A stretch of 64,000 nucleotides of DNA, from the NCBI GenBank assembly GCA_029962745.1, contig CM057157.1:29889277-29953276 (forward strand). Reading direction: 5' to 3'. The DNA comes from Echinometra lucunter. Lineage: Eukaryota > Echinodermata > Echinoidea > Camarodonta > Echinometridae. This document shows, piece after piece, positions 11,124 through 22,724 of this stretch. Each line of letters opens with the position of its first letter. The first letter of the stretch is position 1. The notes beneath the pieces were generated by a model. That model was not told where the DNA came from. It worked only from the letters and a program-made list of their open reading frames with translations, and made no database searches. Both the position numbers and the translations under genes were made by a program.

Positions 11124-14100
11124 CTGGAGAGAGAATTAGAAAACAGCAATTACAATTTCTAAATTGCCGCATAACTGGCAGGTTGATGGACTGCAGGTTT
11201 GAAAAAAAAAAATTAGAGACCTAAATTGCACTAATTAGCCATCGACCTTTTTAAGCCTCAAAAGGATGTCAAGGTCCACATTGCTGATCTGCCGGTCTAG
11301 TGGACCCTCCAAAAGAGTTGTCAGAAAGGAGTTCGATATTGTCGGTTTTGTGCCTGTCGGTTTCTTTGATAGGAAAGAATCTTTTAAATTATAGAATTGT
11401 GTTCATTCGTAAAGAATAATTTCTCTTTTAACATTGTGAAGGCAGCTTTTTCGTAACGTTTGAATGGCACAATAAAAAAGTGATAGTATAGGATTCTATT
11501 TTCGTGCTCCTCAATCGGCTATAAGCCTGCATCTGAACAATGCGTGATTTTTAAAGAATTTTTATTCAGCTAAAAAGATAGTAAGTTTTTTTTTTTCTTG
11601 TCATAATCCAATTACATAACACCGGCATCTCTATACGAAAAAACAACAAAACAAAACAAAACAGGGGGATAGACACACTGTATGAAACACGGGTATTTTC
11701 TTCTTAGTCTTTTTGCATGGATAATCCAATGACAGACTTTAAAATTGCTGGGTATTAAACCTCCTCCATCGACCCCTTCCACTGTGTAATTTCTGTGTTT
11801 AAAACTGTTCAATTCCTTTCTTTGAATATCACGAGTATACACTGCCATGACTGTAGTACTTCTAAAATGTCGTCTGGAAATAATCGAGAATTACGCTACT
11901 TAGTTTAAATCCGCGGAGACATTATGCTTCATTGCAAACTGTGATCACTTTGAGGGAGGTTAGAAGCATGATCGAAGCTGTTTAGATTATTTAGGAGCAA
12001 TGCAATGTTATTCCTCCATTTGTATGAAAAAACTCCCTTCGAAAAACTCCTAAACCTGAAGCAAAAGGGAAACAAAATCAGCAAGGTTTCTTTTTTGTTG
12101 TTGTCGTCATGCTATTAGTCAAGAAAGTCATACGTAACGATGATCCAGACCTTTCTAACGATTGTTTATCAAGGTTACTAGACTGTCTTGTACAGAGTTT
12201 GTCATGCCATAAATCCTTCAGGAAAATCTTAAAGATATGTTTTAAGACATCCGCAGAAATATAAATTCAGTAGCTTCTTCAAAGGAAATCTACCGGCATG
12301 CTGCTCGTTTGCCATCGTTGGCAGCACAAGAAATTAATGTTTTGTATTAGTCGAACACACTTTCTGTATAAAAGAGGCCCTCCATATACCATTATTTTTT
12401 CAATACCAAATATTTTCTCAAGGGTATATGAAAAGATATTAATCTCATAAATTTAAGCTGCTTAAGACTGACATCAGCATTCGAATAGGAAAAAAAAAAC
12501 CTACTTTCTTTTTATCACGATGCTTATAGACCTTTGGAAACTGAATATAGAAAAGAGTATCTATAGCTGGTATTCGATGACCGGTTTCATCGTAATCGAC
12601 ATGATCGATATCGCTTATTTGCTTATCATGTATCACGTTAGGGGAATCTTCGCATGAAAAAAACAGTTGGAAGGATACAAATACCGCCTTTGCCTAAGGC
12701 TCATGAAACTGACTTGGTCTACCGTGGTCATTCTGATAACATACTCTTCAAAATAATTGTTCATAATCAGGCACATATAGCGGAGAGCAATATAAAAATC
12801 ACATATCATGTTCTTCCTTTTCTTTTCTTTCTTTTCTTTTATTTCCTCTCTTGACCTGCTATTTCCTTCTTGATATTTTGGTTCGTTTGTTTCTTTTCGT
12901 TTTGCAATTTTACAAATCACTGCGCTTCTCAAACGAAATCGACCAAAGACATGATAAAAAGTACAGAAAAGGAAATGATCTTTTTCGACTTGTGCACTGG
13001 TAAACCATAACACTGCTCAAAACAGAACACCTTTGTGAAGATATGTAAAGCAGACTGTGTGCAGTCACTTCATAAGTCACCGGCTAATAAGAAAATGATT
13101 ACAACGCTGTCATGAATACGACCAAGGATACTATGGTGTGCTATATGAGCTAATTTAGGATAGACAGACTGATCAATTGATCGTTGAGGTTCATTAACCA
13201 TGAATGCCATAATGTGTAAATTCTCTGGCTAAGATGTCTACTGCGAATAAGTAGAATTCGATCGAAAAGCTAGTTTTCATATAGCCTTTTGACAAGGCCT
13301 CCCGACTCAGATTATTTTCAGTGGCTGAGACGAGACTACACAGCGACGAAGAGAGATAGAGATACCATATATTAGCATGCTAAATACGCCAACTTTGAAT
13401 TATTGACCAATCAGAATGACCTGCACCCAGCTAGCTTGTTCGTGATTCGTTCATTATCAAGACATGTACGAAAGGTAAAAGACGTTAATAAATTTTGCTT
13501 ATAAATGATAACTACAAAATATCATATTGAAATATAATTTAAAAGGCAAAATTGGAATAAAATAAGAAGCCGTTGATGAGTTGAGCTAAAAATCGTAAGT
13601 GAGATGATTGAAATTCCCCAGTATATAAAATGAACCAGTCCGGCTCAATGTTTTAGTCTTGAATTCTAATCCGTTTGTCAAAGCAATTGCTTTGCGTAAT
13701 TCTACTACGTTCAGTTTGCTGTGTGCGTGATTAATACCCTGATTAATGACCTTTACAAAAATTGTGACGTCTCGAACAAAGGCAATTTGCACGTGCAGAG
13801 AAAAATCAAGCTTATATTGTGCAGGTTGATGCTATACACCAGCCAAAGTTTTGCTGGGTTGCTGTCAGTACACGTAGTTGTTTGCGAGTAGACCTACGTG
13901 ATTTTGTCGTGATGGTTAGGGAATTCTTTTGGAAGTATTACATGAAAATTTTGTTAATGTCATCTTCCCAAAATAACAAATTATCATGGAGTAAAATTTT
14001 GACGAGTGGAGTAAAACTACATGACTGGCATGTGCAAGTTGAATTATTCAGTATATATTTCAGTTGTAAAATAAAAACTTAAATGAAGAAGATGATCTTT

Positions 14101-14147
14101 TATCATGGAAATTGCTTTCCGTCAGTGACTGTGAGTGTGCGGGGATT
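11124..14147. other. Presumed 5' intron DNA of the PRRT3/4-like gene
   Basis: Unique-looking AT-rich sequence with short CTTTT-rich runs near 12810-12900. I see no exon or recognisable element. Confidence 0.4.
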
Positions 14148-14186
14148 TTTTGTTTGTTTGTTTGTTTGTTTGTTTGTTTGTTTTTT
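14148..14186. repeat. TTTG tetranucleotide repeat
   Basis: About nine TTTG units, at the 3' break of the RecQ-like pseudogene. Confidence 0.95.
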
Positions 14187-14189
14187 GTT

Positions 14190-14670
14190 GCTGCTGCCAG
14201 GTTGTCATGCCATACATGAGGAAGACTGGAAGCCACTCTCGTGACACTTTCTGGGCACATGAAAATGTATGAGACCTTTCCCTCTTTTACCATTTTCTGG
14301 TCCTCTGGAGACGAATCGCCGAAGTGAACTGCGGTGAGCCCGAGTTTTTTGAACGAAGCTGCTTGGCTCTTCATGAGCGAGACCAAGGGTGAAATCACAA
14401 CTATCATGTTGCATGAAGCGGTACCGGAGCCCGAAGCCGTAGGGGTCGGGGATGTGGAGTGCCTGCAGTTTGCGCGCAAAGAAAGTCCGTACACAATGGA
14501 ATATAGCCTGGTAAATAGCTAGCACTTTTGCCATATCTTGCCCGCGAAGAACGGAAAGAATTGCCCTCAGTTGTAGATTCATGAAGGCTGAAATCTTCAA
14601 GCTTTCGCGAGGCATATTCCGTACTTTTCAGCAATAATTCGTCACAATCCATGGTCGAAAACGTCGCCAT
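14190..14670 (-). pseudogene. RecQ-helicase-like pseudogene fragment, frameshifted and truncated
   Basis: On the minus strand, recognisable helicase sequence is spread over three frames. It starts MATFSTMDCDELL near 14670. A shift near 14605 leads to a second frame (FMNLQLRAILSVLRGQDMAKV, then IYQAI). A shift near 14490 leads to a third with VVISPLVSLMKSQ and VSYIFMCPES, matching RecQ helicase motifs Ia/Ib as I know them (SPL.SLM.DQ; PE). The Walker A stretch that should precede IYQA is largely missing, and the DEAH box and second RecA lobe are absent. Similarity stops at a TTTG microsatellite (14148-14186). It cannot encode a working helicase. It lies in the presumed 5' intron of the PRRT3/4-like gene. 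Origin by retroposition or transposon capture is open; I saw no introns within the fragment. Confidence 0.72.
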
Positions 14671-14841
14671 ATAGCAGTCACACCGGAGTACAATTCAGCA
14701 ATCGCTCATTTGAATTTGAATTTGCGTACGAAATATATGCTGACGTCATGCGAGGATACATTCGCTGATTGGGTGCTACCCTTTTGGGGTAGCAAAAACA
14801 AAGGTTAACATAAGAAATTCAAGCCAGGTTACTATTAAAAG

Positions 14842-15060
14842 GCTCCGTGGCCGAGCGAGCTTTCGCGATTAGTCTCATTTTAGTCGCTCGCCGTCTGATA
14901 TATAAATCTTATCAGAGCCTACACGGGGACATGGAGCCTTGGCTAAAGGCAAGTTTTCATAAGGCTCGTTAATCGGGGGGGGGGGGGGGGGGGCTCAGTG
15001 GTAGAGCGTTGGTCTCGTAACATGGAGGGCCCGGGTTCGAAACCAAGCATTTAAGGGGGT
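14842..15060 (+). mobile_element. tRNA-like repeat with A and B boxes next to a poly-G run
   Basis: After a G(19) run, GGCTCAGTGGTAGAGCG (D-arm and A box) and GGGTTCGAAACC (B box) are spaced as in a tRNA. GTGGCCGAGCG at 14849 is a second tRNA-like A box. Anticodon and acceptor stems do not pair, so a tRNA-derived SINE head is likelier than a tRNA gene. Confidence 0.5.
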
Positions 15061-16180
15061 ACTTTTTTGGTAAGCTATCAATCCTTATCACTAAGTCCCT
15101 CGGAGAAGACTTAGAACCGCCGATCACCAGGTCGCTTACGAGCAGCTCCTTTAGCAGTCAGACAACCATCCAACCATCCAAAACAGGAAAATGTCGGTCC
15201 ATTCAAAATAAGAACTTTGTGAGTAGCTGATTTTAAAAATTCTAAAACTAAGATGAAACATGTGTATGAGTACTTGTATTTGTACTCAAAAACCCTGAAA
15301 CCAACCATAATTTGGAATGAAAAAGTGCAAGTCGATGAAGTGAGTCATACGCGCATGCGCACTCCTTATGTCTATTCTGTGCAACCGACCCTCGTATATT
15401 TTTCAAACATTGGTTCACATTTTTGATATTTAAAAATACTTCCTGTGGATATTATACTTTGAAACTGTCAGAATGGTGTTTTTACACTATAACCCTTATG
15501 TTTATTAATTTTCAAGTAACAAAACAAGATTTTTAAAAAATCATAACAATGTTAACCAATGTCTTTAATGGAAAGGCTTCATTTGGCTCGAATCTGTAAG
15601 GGGATGGGTATAGAGCATAGAAAAGGGGGGGGGGCACTTTCTTGTGTCTGCAATTGAGGGACATCAGCGATGCCTTGAGAAGTGATCAAATATTCTAGCG
15701 TTTAAACACACCCACAGTTGTAATCAGATGACCTGTACTTGCCTCTTTATTTCCAAACATCTACTGATTCATTGAAATTTGAAGCATCGTCAGTCCTATA
15801 ATTTCACCTGAACATTTATATCTTGATACATATCTGACATGAATTGACATATCTGACATGATACTATGTACATGGGGTAGTATCATAACTTCGTTACGTA
15901 CAACTTGGCAGCTTTATAGTAAACTTGAAACTTGAAATATTTTTGTTTAAAAAGAAAAAATATATATTTTTATGTCTTGTGTTTATATTGGAAATAAAAC
16001 CTAAACTTGAAACTTGAAAAAAAAAAATATATATATATATATATATTTAAGATTGCTTGAAAAAGGAAGCTAAAATTCCTCATGCAGTTAAAATGCTTGA
16101 ATTTTCTGATCACTTTCAAGGCTTTGGACCATCACGGCCACGACCAACGCATGAAAGTCTAAGGCCAAAAATAAGCCCCA
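15061..16180. other. Repeat-poor stretch with a retroelement-like 3' end
   Basis: Includes a G(9) run at 15626 and, at 15930-16045, AATAAAACCTAAACTTGAAACTTG followed by A and AT runs, typical of a retroelement 3' tail. Nothing coding is seen. Confidence 0.4.
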
Positions 16181-16183
16181 AAT

Positions 16184-16203
16184 GGCGCCTTATATAAGGC
16201 GCC
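16184..16203. repeat. Perfect 20-bp palindrome with TATATAA core
   Basis: GGCGCCTTATATAAGGCGCC is a perfect inverted repeat without spacer, followed by a second AAGGCGCCTT palindrome overlapping its right half. Confidence 0.9.
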
Positions 16204-16562
16204 TTAAGGCAGAGGCCGGGCATCAAGGCACTACAATCCCGGTGCATTATGTTGATACCTTCTTTCCGATCCCCCCCCCCCCCCCGCACCTGCAAATTCA
16301 CCATTGTTGAAAAGGTAAATCCCCGATATCGATGTATTTTCGTCATTGAATATATCATTCCTTCTCTGCCCATTCAAGATAAATGACCTTGAACACAAAC
16401 ACAACGCATACAACCATGAACACCCGAAGTGATGAAACGAAAACGAAAATGAAAGAAAAGGTTCGCCAAGTTTGACAAGTACAGAAGGACACTGATTATT
16501 AAAAATGATTGTTTTATAAACATCAGTGATGGTCATTTATCGAACTCACTATTCCGTGAAAA

Positions 16563-16750
16563 AGATCAGTTTCTTAATCTTTACAGGCGCACGCCACAAC
16601 TGAGCGTTGTGGCATGTGCCTGTAATCTAGCTAACAGTGGAAATCATAAACTGATTAAGCGGACCCAGGTTCGAGTCTGAGTCACGTCTTTCGGATGGGG
16701 ACGTAAAAGGTCCGGGTCCCAGACGTAAATAATCATATTTGAATGATACA
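16563..16750 (+). mobile_element. tRNA-derived SINE, copy 1, with upstream hairpin
   Basis: TAGCTAACAGTGG and GGTTCGAGTCT stand at tRNA A/B-box spacing, followed by GTCACGTCTTTCGGATGG and CCCAGACGTAAAT. The copy at 44791-44910 shares this body. Upstream, TTACAGGCGCACGCCACAAC pairs with TTGTGGCATGTGCCTGTAA. Confidence 0.6.
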
Positions 16751-17422
16751 CATCTGTAAAAACCCAATTCAACAAAATCTTTGCATTCTACCGCCTATAG
16801 TCCTAGAATTCAATCCACCACATTCCCATTTCTATTTAATTTGTTCTGATTGTCGATGAAGTATTCCTGAGCATGCTTTCCCAGGTCGGGAGGAAAGGCC
16901 CGTGGGTCAAAGTAAAATTTATAATTGCTTTTTTTTCTTCCAGGCAGCTTAGGGGATCATGCTCAGGGACACATACGCATTTATATTGTTATTTATCTGT
17001 TATATGTATTCGTTATTTTTTCATTGTCAATTTTATTTTACATATATATTGATTTGCCAAATAAAATTAATAGTAATAATAATAATAATAATATTAATTC
17101 TTAATGTCGATATGCGAAATTCAGATACATTGAGGTATATTTCTTAATCCGCTCACAACTTAATTTCGTCATTCCCTATTATTAGCGACGATTATCTTTG
17201 GTATTAGTACAGGGAGAAAGCGGTTTCAGTCGGCAGGGGGTTAAAAGTGTAACATGATTGCCTCCTATATCAGGAACACATCAAATACTTCGACAACATA
17301 AAAACATTCAGGAAACATCACAAAACAGTATCAGTATATCGACATTAACATATAAAATGCCAATTTGATATGAAACGGCAACAATTTAAATCGTGAAAAT
17401 GAGTGATAGATACTGCACTTAC

Positions 17423-17482
17423 CCGTCTGTTGCAGAGGCAATCAAGTTGTCACCGCCGATGTGTCATATTGAATTACATTTT
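17423..17482 (-). other. Candidate non-coding 5' exon of the PRRT3/4-like gene
   Basis: On the minus strand a 60-base segment lies between an acceptor-like CTTCTTGACCAG and a strong donor, GTAAGT. Joined to the acceptor at 11123, its frame into METTIGD has a TGA and no in-frame ATG, so it would be untranslated leader. It has two tiny upstream frames, one of them a minimal ATG-TAA. No other minus-strand gene with a free 5' acceptor is visible between here and 11123. The pairing is inference; the intron would be 6.3 kb. Confidence 0.3.
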
Positions 17483-17677
17483 CTGGTCAAGAAGGTCAAT
17501 AAGAAGTAATTAAAATGTCTTCCTCGATGAGATCTACACGTATAATTGTGCTACGTCATGTACGTCAAACTTGAAAATGGTGCGATGCGTAGCTTAACTT
17601 GACGGTCAGTCCGTTTAAAATAATTGGTGATGATGACAATGATTACGTTGATGCTTCGGACATGATCTTTCACTTAC

Positions 17678-17728
17678 TCGCTTGTCTCTGAGAATGCGAG
17701 GCTTGGAGGACACCTGGACTATATATAG
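17678..17728 (-). promoter_or_regulatory. Possible TATA box and first-exon donor, minus strand
   Basis: CTATATATAG (17719-17728) lies about 40 bases upstream, on the minus strand, of a second strong GTAAGTG donor (17671-17677). The arrangement could be a promoter with a very short first exon feeding the 17423-17482 segment. TATA-like strings are common in this AT-rich DNA, so this is a weak call. Confidence 0.2.
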
Positions 17729-18645
17729 TTTCTTTTCGTCTCAAGCTCAGGACTGTTTTTTTTTGCACAGCGCACAATTTTACTACAGGTTGTACATACT
17801 GCGCATCAATACATCGATATCAGACATCAATGGAACCACGCTCGAGTTAATATTCACGTCGTATTACGGCAGCATGGTCGCCCGCTTTCTTACTGAAGGT
17901 GTCTAGAAAGTGCATGGAGGCGATAGAATTTACGGACGAGATTTTACAGTTCGAGAATGTGCTTTGATTCAATTTACCTCAGCTAATCATGTGATAACAT
18001 GGGGGCATTTAGAGAGGGCCAAAAAGAGGGATTTGCTTTTCCTAGCTAGTGTAACCCTGCAAGCTACGAGGGTGGTGGTGACAGGCTAGGGCGGAATGGG
18101 ACTGAAATTCGGTGAGGGAATTGTTGTGATCGACCGGCCTCTTTGCCCCTTCAAAAAACTGCCCCTAAGGGCTCAAATCAGCCGGCCCACTAAGCTCAAG
18201 ACTAGGGAAAATAGCTGGTCCCTCCATGTATTTCTGACGTAAGAACCCCATATCTCTAAATTGCTTCATTTGCACATGTCACTGAATGAGCTCAAAGAAC
18301 GTGAGGTTTTTTTTTAAAGGGTATTTCGACATCAACAAATTTAGTTCATGTAAAGGCACTGGCCTAATGGGTGCCCCCTCCAAATTGTCACGACCAAGGT
18401 ATTAAAAAAATATATATTGTTGTATCTCTTCACAACATTGTAATTTCACTGAATTTTCTTGGACCCTTTTTATTCTTTAGATTATATTATTCTTTATTTC
18501 TAAGAATTAACACGAATTTCAGCCTGTAAACAATTTCGACTGGGAGGCAGACCGTCCAGCTTGGAGTTTCGAAACTTTGAAATGGTCATTGTCCCCTCCC
18601 GCTCCTCAGCCGTTTAAAAATCGCTAACTTACAGATTCAAACCTA

Positions 18646-18854
18646 CACTCTTAATACAAATCAATTAAAATGACTAGATGAAAGGGTCAGCTGGGTGCAA
18701 CTAAAATACCAGTCATTTTAAACTATGTTTTAGTCATTTGTGACTTTTTTCTAGTCGTATTTTGACTAGAATGTAGTAACTTTTATGACTGGATATACTA
18801 GTTGCACCCAGCTGACCCATCATCTAGTCATTTAACTGATTTGTTTTTAGAGTG
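18646..18854. mobile_element. CACTCT-ended MITE with GACTAG subrepeats, copy 1
   Basis: A 209-bp element with ends CACTCTTAATACAAATCA and, inverted, CACTCTAAAAACAAATCA. GGGTCAGCTGGGTGCAACT appears inverted near the right end. ATTTTGACTAG strings fill the interior. Related copies: 30661-30903 and 55668-55852. Confidence 0.8.
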
Positions 18855-19842
18855 TACGATGCCATTTTGGGGTTTAAGTCCACTGTAATTAACCGGGTAC
18901 CGACGAGACGAATGAAATTAAGGGTATTACTTGAAATTTATTTATTTATTAGGTTATTCATTTACATCAAATGACTGGACGTTTCGTTTAGATAAAGTGT
19001 CTTCAACATGTTCAATGGGGTCCTGTGGTACACAATGTGTAAGAAATAGAAAAGAGAGAAAACTTTACATGCAAAAAAATTCTAAACCATGCTAGAAGAA
19101 AAACCAAACCAACTTAATGTTTATACAATGGAAGAAAGAAAATTAAGGCAGTTGTAATTGTGTAAGAGAATGACTAAAACAGGAAAGAGAAATGGATAGG
19201 AATAAAGGAAAGAAGAACAGAAGAGAAAAGTAGGGGAAACAGTAACGTCATCTTTAGGATAAGAGTTGTCTTTGCATTGATATAACAATATTTTTAAAAT
19301 GAAAATGAAAATAAAAAGGTGGGCCGCATTCCGAATCGTACTTTCTTTTAATGACGAAAAAGTACCAAAGGGTCGAATTCAGGGGGCGGATGGTGGCGTA
19401 TGCCCCCCATATCAATGGGGTTTTCCCCCGATAGTTCATCGAATATAGGTAGTGTGTAAGATTGTGGTTTATCCATCATCCTTTTATAAAATACCCATAG
19501 TACGCACCAATTTGAATCATTTGAATCATGGAGAAAATGCAAAAGCTCCACATCCATCCCTTCGGTCGCTTCACTCCCTCGCTTACGCCACCCCCCCCCC
19601 CCCCCCCCTTTCTTACAAGTCTGGATTCGGCCATGTATGAGACGATTGCCATTATAATATACCTTGGTTCCGATAACGACGCATGATAGCCTAATACGTT
19701 TCAGTTTGCGATTGTTATTTTGAAAATTTCGGGCTGATGGAACTGAACCCTCAAAACGATGAAAAGGTTTTTTGCCAAACTATCTTACGGTTTTGGGGGC
19801 TGTCATTCTTGTGGAAATTTATTCTGCTGGCATGAGTGATCC
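18855..19842. other. Unassigned AT-rich stretch with poly-C
   Basis: A-rich DNA, then ACGCCA followed by a C(18) run near 19587-19608 that resembles the end of a poly-G-tipped element. No gene is seen. Confidence 0.35.
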
Positions 19843-20429
19843 CATGAGCATCAATCCGTTTATATTTAGGGGGTACTCTCAAAACTTTTGGAGGGACATA
19901 CCCCCCCCCCCCCTCCTCACACACACGCGCGCGCACACAACACACACAAAAGGTCCACAGCTTCATTTGTTTGGACATACACAAACAAGTTGCTGACAAC
20001 CCCCCCCCCCCCCCTCAAAAAAAAGGGTACGGTCTTCAGTTTCTTCTTTCTTCAAGTTTCAAATTTTATTGATTTTGAATCCATACATATTGGATTATTC
20101 TCAATTTTTTAATACAAAATTCAACAAATTTTTTTACAAAATATAACAGAAAAAGATCAAAGTATAACATAAATAGCAAAGTATAGCAGGATTTTCACAA
20201 AAACATAACAGAATATAACAAAATATAACAGAATATGATAGATATATACTATAGAATATGGCAAAATATATTCGAGTAAAAAATGTTAAGTATAAAACAA
20301 AACAAACAAACAAAACAAAAGAGAAAGCAACCAAATCCCGCATAAGTGGTATTATTCGGGGAGGACATACCTTATTGTGTCCCCCACCCTCTTTTGGGGG
20401 TGCCCCCCCCCCCCATTGACGCCCATGCT
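19843..20429. mobile_element. Poly-G-tipped element, apparently interrupted by a retroelement tail
   Basis: Left end CATGAGCATCAATCCG and right end ATTGACGCCCATG are inverted. C runs lie at 19901 and 20001. A segment at about 20040-20340, beginning CTTCAAGTTTCAAATTTTATTG, looks like an inverted retroelement 3' end inserted within. Confidence 0.45.
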
Positions 20430-20815
20430 AGCTAGCATGACTGATCTCCGCCCATCCGTTCACACCTACACCGGTTACAAGTTCTTTGACACTTTATCAT
20501 TTCTTCAGTAGCAAAAAGGGTGAGTGTGATGTGTGAAAACCTTCCCCCAAGAGTCCTTTATTGATTTTATTGCAGGCCGTTAAAACGCACTCGGGGGTTA
20601 TTTAAGTGGAACATCAAAGAAAACCAACAAATTTGACTTGAAGAAACATTTTCTCTTTCTTTGGTCTTCCGCTCGAAAGAGAATTCACACCCGAACCATC
20701 TGACCCTTCTTTTACTAGAATTAAATCTACAAAAGAAAAGAAAACATAAAGTTCAACATTCTTTCAAGCAGAAATGGAAGACTTGAGAAAGCAAACTTTC
20801 AAAGAATGTTAACTC

Positions 20816-21307
20816 TTAAAGTGATTACACAATGGTAATTTTTTTTTTTTTGGATATATGATCGAGAATAGAATTCTAAGAAGAATAACATTAAAACTTT
20901 GATGATTTTCAATCGAAATCAATGCATTTTGGCTTATTTTCTCATAAAAAGTCAAGAGTTGACCAAAAACTTTGAGTGTGACGTATGACGTAAAAGTGGG
21001 TACCCAGCTTCGCACATTGCAGTTGTGCTGCACGCTAGACTGTACAATATGTATTATACCTTGTGCGCATTTTGCTAGAATTGCGCGACAGGGTACCCAC
21101 TTTGACGTCATTTTGACGTCAAAGTGGGTACCCAGTTGAAACTGGGTCACAGCTGAGGGGTCAAAAATATCCTGAAATCTTACCACCTTTGGGGGTTTCC
21201 TTGGCAACACGACTTTTTAAAAAACGTTAGGCAGATGATTTTCTGCTAATAAAATCATGCTCTTTTAAATGAACTCACATAGTTTCAGCATTGGGTACCC
21301 CCTTTAA
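20816..21307. mobile_element. TTAA-bounded MITE carrying a CRE palindrome, copy 2
   Basis: A 492-bp copy of the element at 6225-6712. The central palindrome has perfect 20-base arms starting GGGTACCCACTTTGACGTCA with a TTT loop, so it holds two TGACGTCA sites 3 bases apart. Confidence 0.82.
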
Positions 21308-21570
21308 CACATTGTGAAACTTTGTGATGAAGAGTCATTTCACTTGTACCTTTCCTTATATTTCTTTCCTTACTGCAGTCATCAATCAACTCTGTTTATT
21401 ATCGAAACATAGTTTGATGTACATGCCGGGAAGTGTAAGACACTTCCCTTGTACATGAATATTTTCATGTTTTTTTTTCTTTTCTTTTCTTTTCTGACCA
21501 CCTTCAATTTTCTTTCTGATCGGAGCAGGCCTTCACCTTGAAAAATCATGTACAACACTGGTGTGTAACA

Positions 21571-21798
21571 CGTGGGCGTCAATCGGGGGGGGGGGGGGAA
21601 CAGGGACACGTCCCCCAAACTTTTAAGGGTAGGGGACACAAAAGGATATGTCCCCAAAAAATTAAGCTGAGGACCTTTTTCGTGCTATGTTGGTGTATGT
21701 CCACCCCCTCCCCAATTTTTATGCCCCCCTAAAAAAAACTAAGCTGAGGGCCCTTTTTTTAAAGTGTCCCCCAAATATAAAACCGATTTACGCCCCTT
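21571..21798. mobile_element. Poly-G-tipped element, GGGCGTCAATC ends
   Basis: CGTGGGCGTCAATC is followed by a G(14) run; the right end is GATTTACGCCCC. Interior strings AAGCTGAGGACC and ATGTCC/GTCCCC are shared with copies at 47618 and 61101. Confidence 0.6.
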
Positions 21799-22361
21799 TA
21801 ACATACGTCAAGGCTTACAATGCAGTCATCAAAGACATAATTTCATCTAGAAAGAGGGAAATGGGGATTCAGCCCCCCCCCCCCCTCTCCATTTCGCAAA
21901 TAATCCTATTCGGGCAACCGTTGTCTTAAATTCAGGGCAGTGAAGTGACAAGGTGTATTTCTATGTATGCATTTAATGACGAAACAGACAAGCGTAACAA
22001 AGCATATTTCATTTCTTGCTCCCGAGTTTCCCTTTATTAAATTTAAATACAGGAAAATGGACCCTAATCCAAAAATGGATTTGTGAGTGAGAGGTGTTAG
22101 CGTTCTTTGCGAAAATATGCCTGTATTCCAAATTTTATTATCCATCTTGCACTAAGAACTAGACCAAGGTGAATTGCAAAATCAACTTATGAAAAAATTA
22201 TATATAATGTATACTTCAGTTTGTGTTTTGATGTTTTTGTTTGTGTTAATTTTTGTCTTGTTTATTTGTTTTTTTATATTAGCTTAGATATCTAGTTGGT
22301 CTGTTTTTGTGCCATAGCAACCGTTGCGCAAACTGTGGAGGTCCTGTTTCTTTTTTGCAAG

Positions 22362-22488
22362 TAGAAATTATTCATCCAATCAATATCAGATTCTTTCACA
22401 CCTATGTACAATATGGATGCTTTGATTTTATATACCGACAGACCAATGTGGACTTTGATCAAGAAGGGGGAACCTTTGACAGCCGCAG
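22362..22488 (+). CDS. Candidate exon X of an unrecognised protein (first module)
   Basis: This 127-base segment lies between an acceptor (TTTTTTGCAAG) and a donor (GCAG/GTGCAA). It is open with two leading and two trailing bases (phase 1 to 2) and reads VEIIHPINIRFF, then YVQYGCFDFIYRQ, then DFDQEGGTFDSR. An alternative acceptor at 22388-22389 would shorten it. The same length and phase recur in the candidate exon at 23666-23792, with matching spacing of two Tyr and a DF.Q motif. I do not recognise the family and found no upstream first exon. One other frame is also open over part of the segment, so coding is not proven. Confidence 0.33.
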
Positions 22489-22724
22489 GTGCAAATTTTG
22501 AAAAGAAATGCCATAGTAAAGCACAGTCTTGGGGTCAAAATACTACTTTGACAATTTTTTAGTGTAGTTTTCTTTTTATTACTGCTACTCTTCACCTTAA
22601 GTCTATTAATATACCTCTGTATCTTTCCTCCTCCGATCCACCTTACAGCAGAAAGCTTCTTTTTTTTTCGATAACTTTGCTTCAGAGGTGACAAATATAA
22701 TAATGTTCATTATGTCCTCTTTAG

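Larger units (their letters stand above)
16751..18645. other. Mostly unassigned DNA around the candidate minus-strand 5' exons
   Basis: Apart from the splice-like sites at 17423-17728, it holds a small AATAAT run (17068-17095) and no recognisable gene or element. Confidence 0.4.

Noticed and set aside
11123..11149. Upstream ATG giving a nine-residue longer PRRT3/4-like protein
   Set aside because: Those codons lie in the pyrimidine tract of a strong splice acceptor, so they are most likely intronic.
14990..15055. Functional tRNA gene
   Set aside because: A and B boxes are present but the acceptor and anticodon stems do not pair. The same holds for 48240-48312 and 55150-55215.
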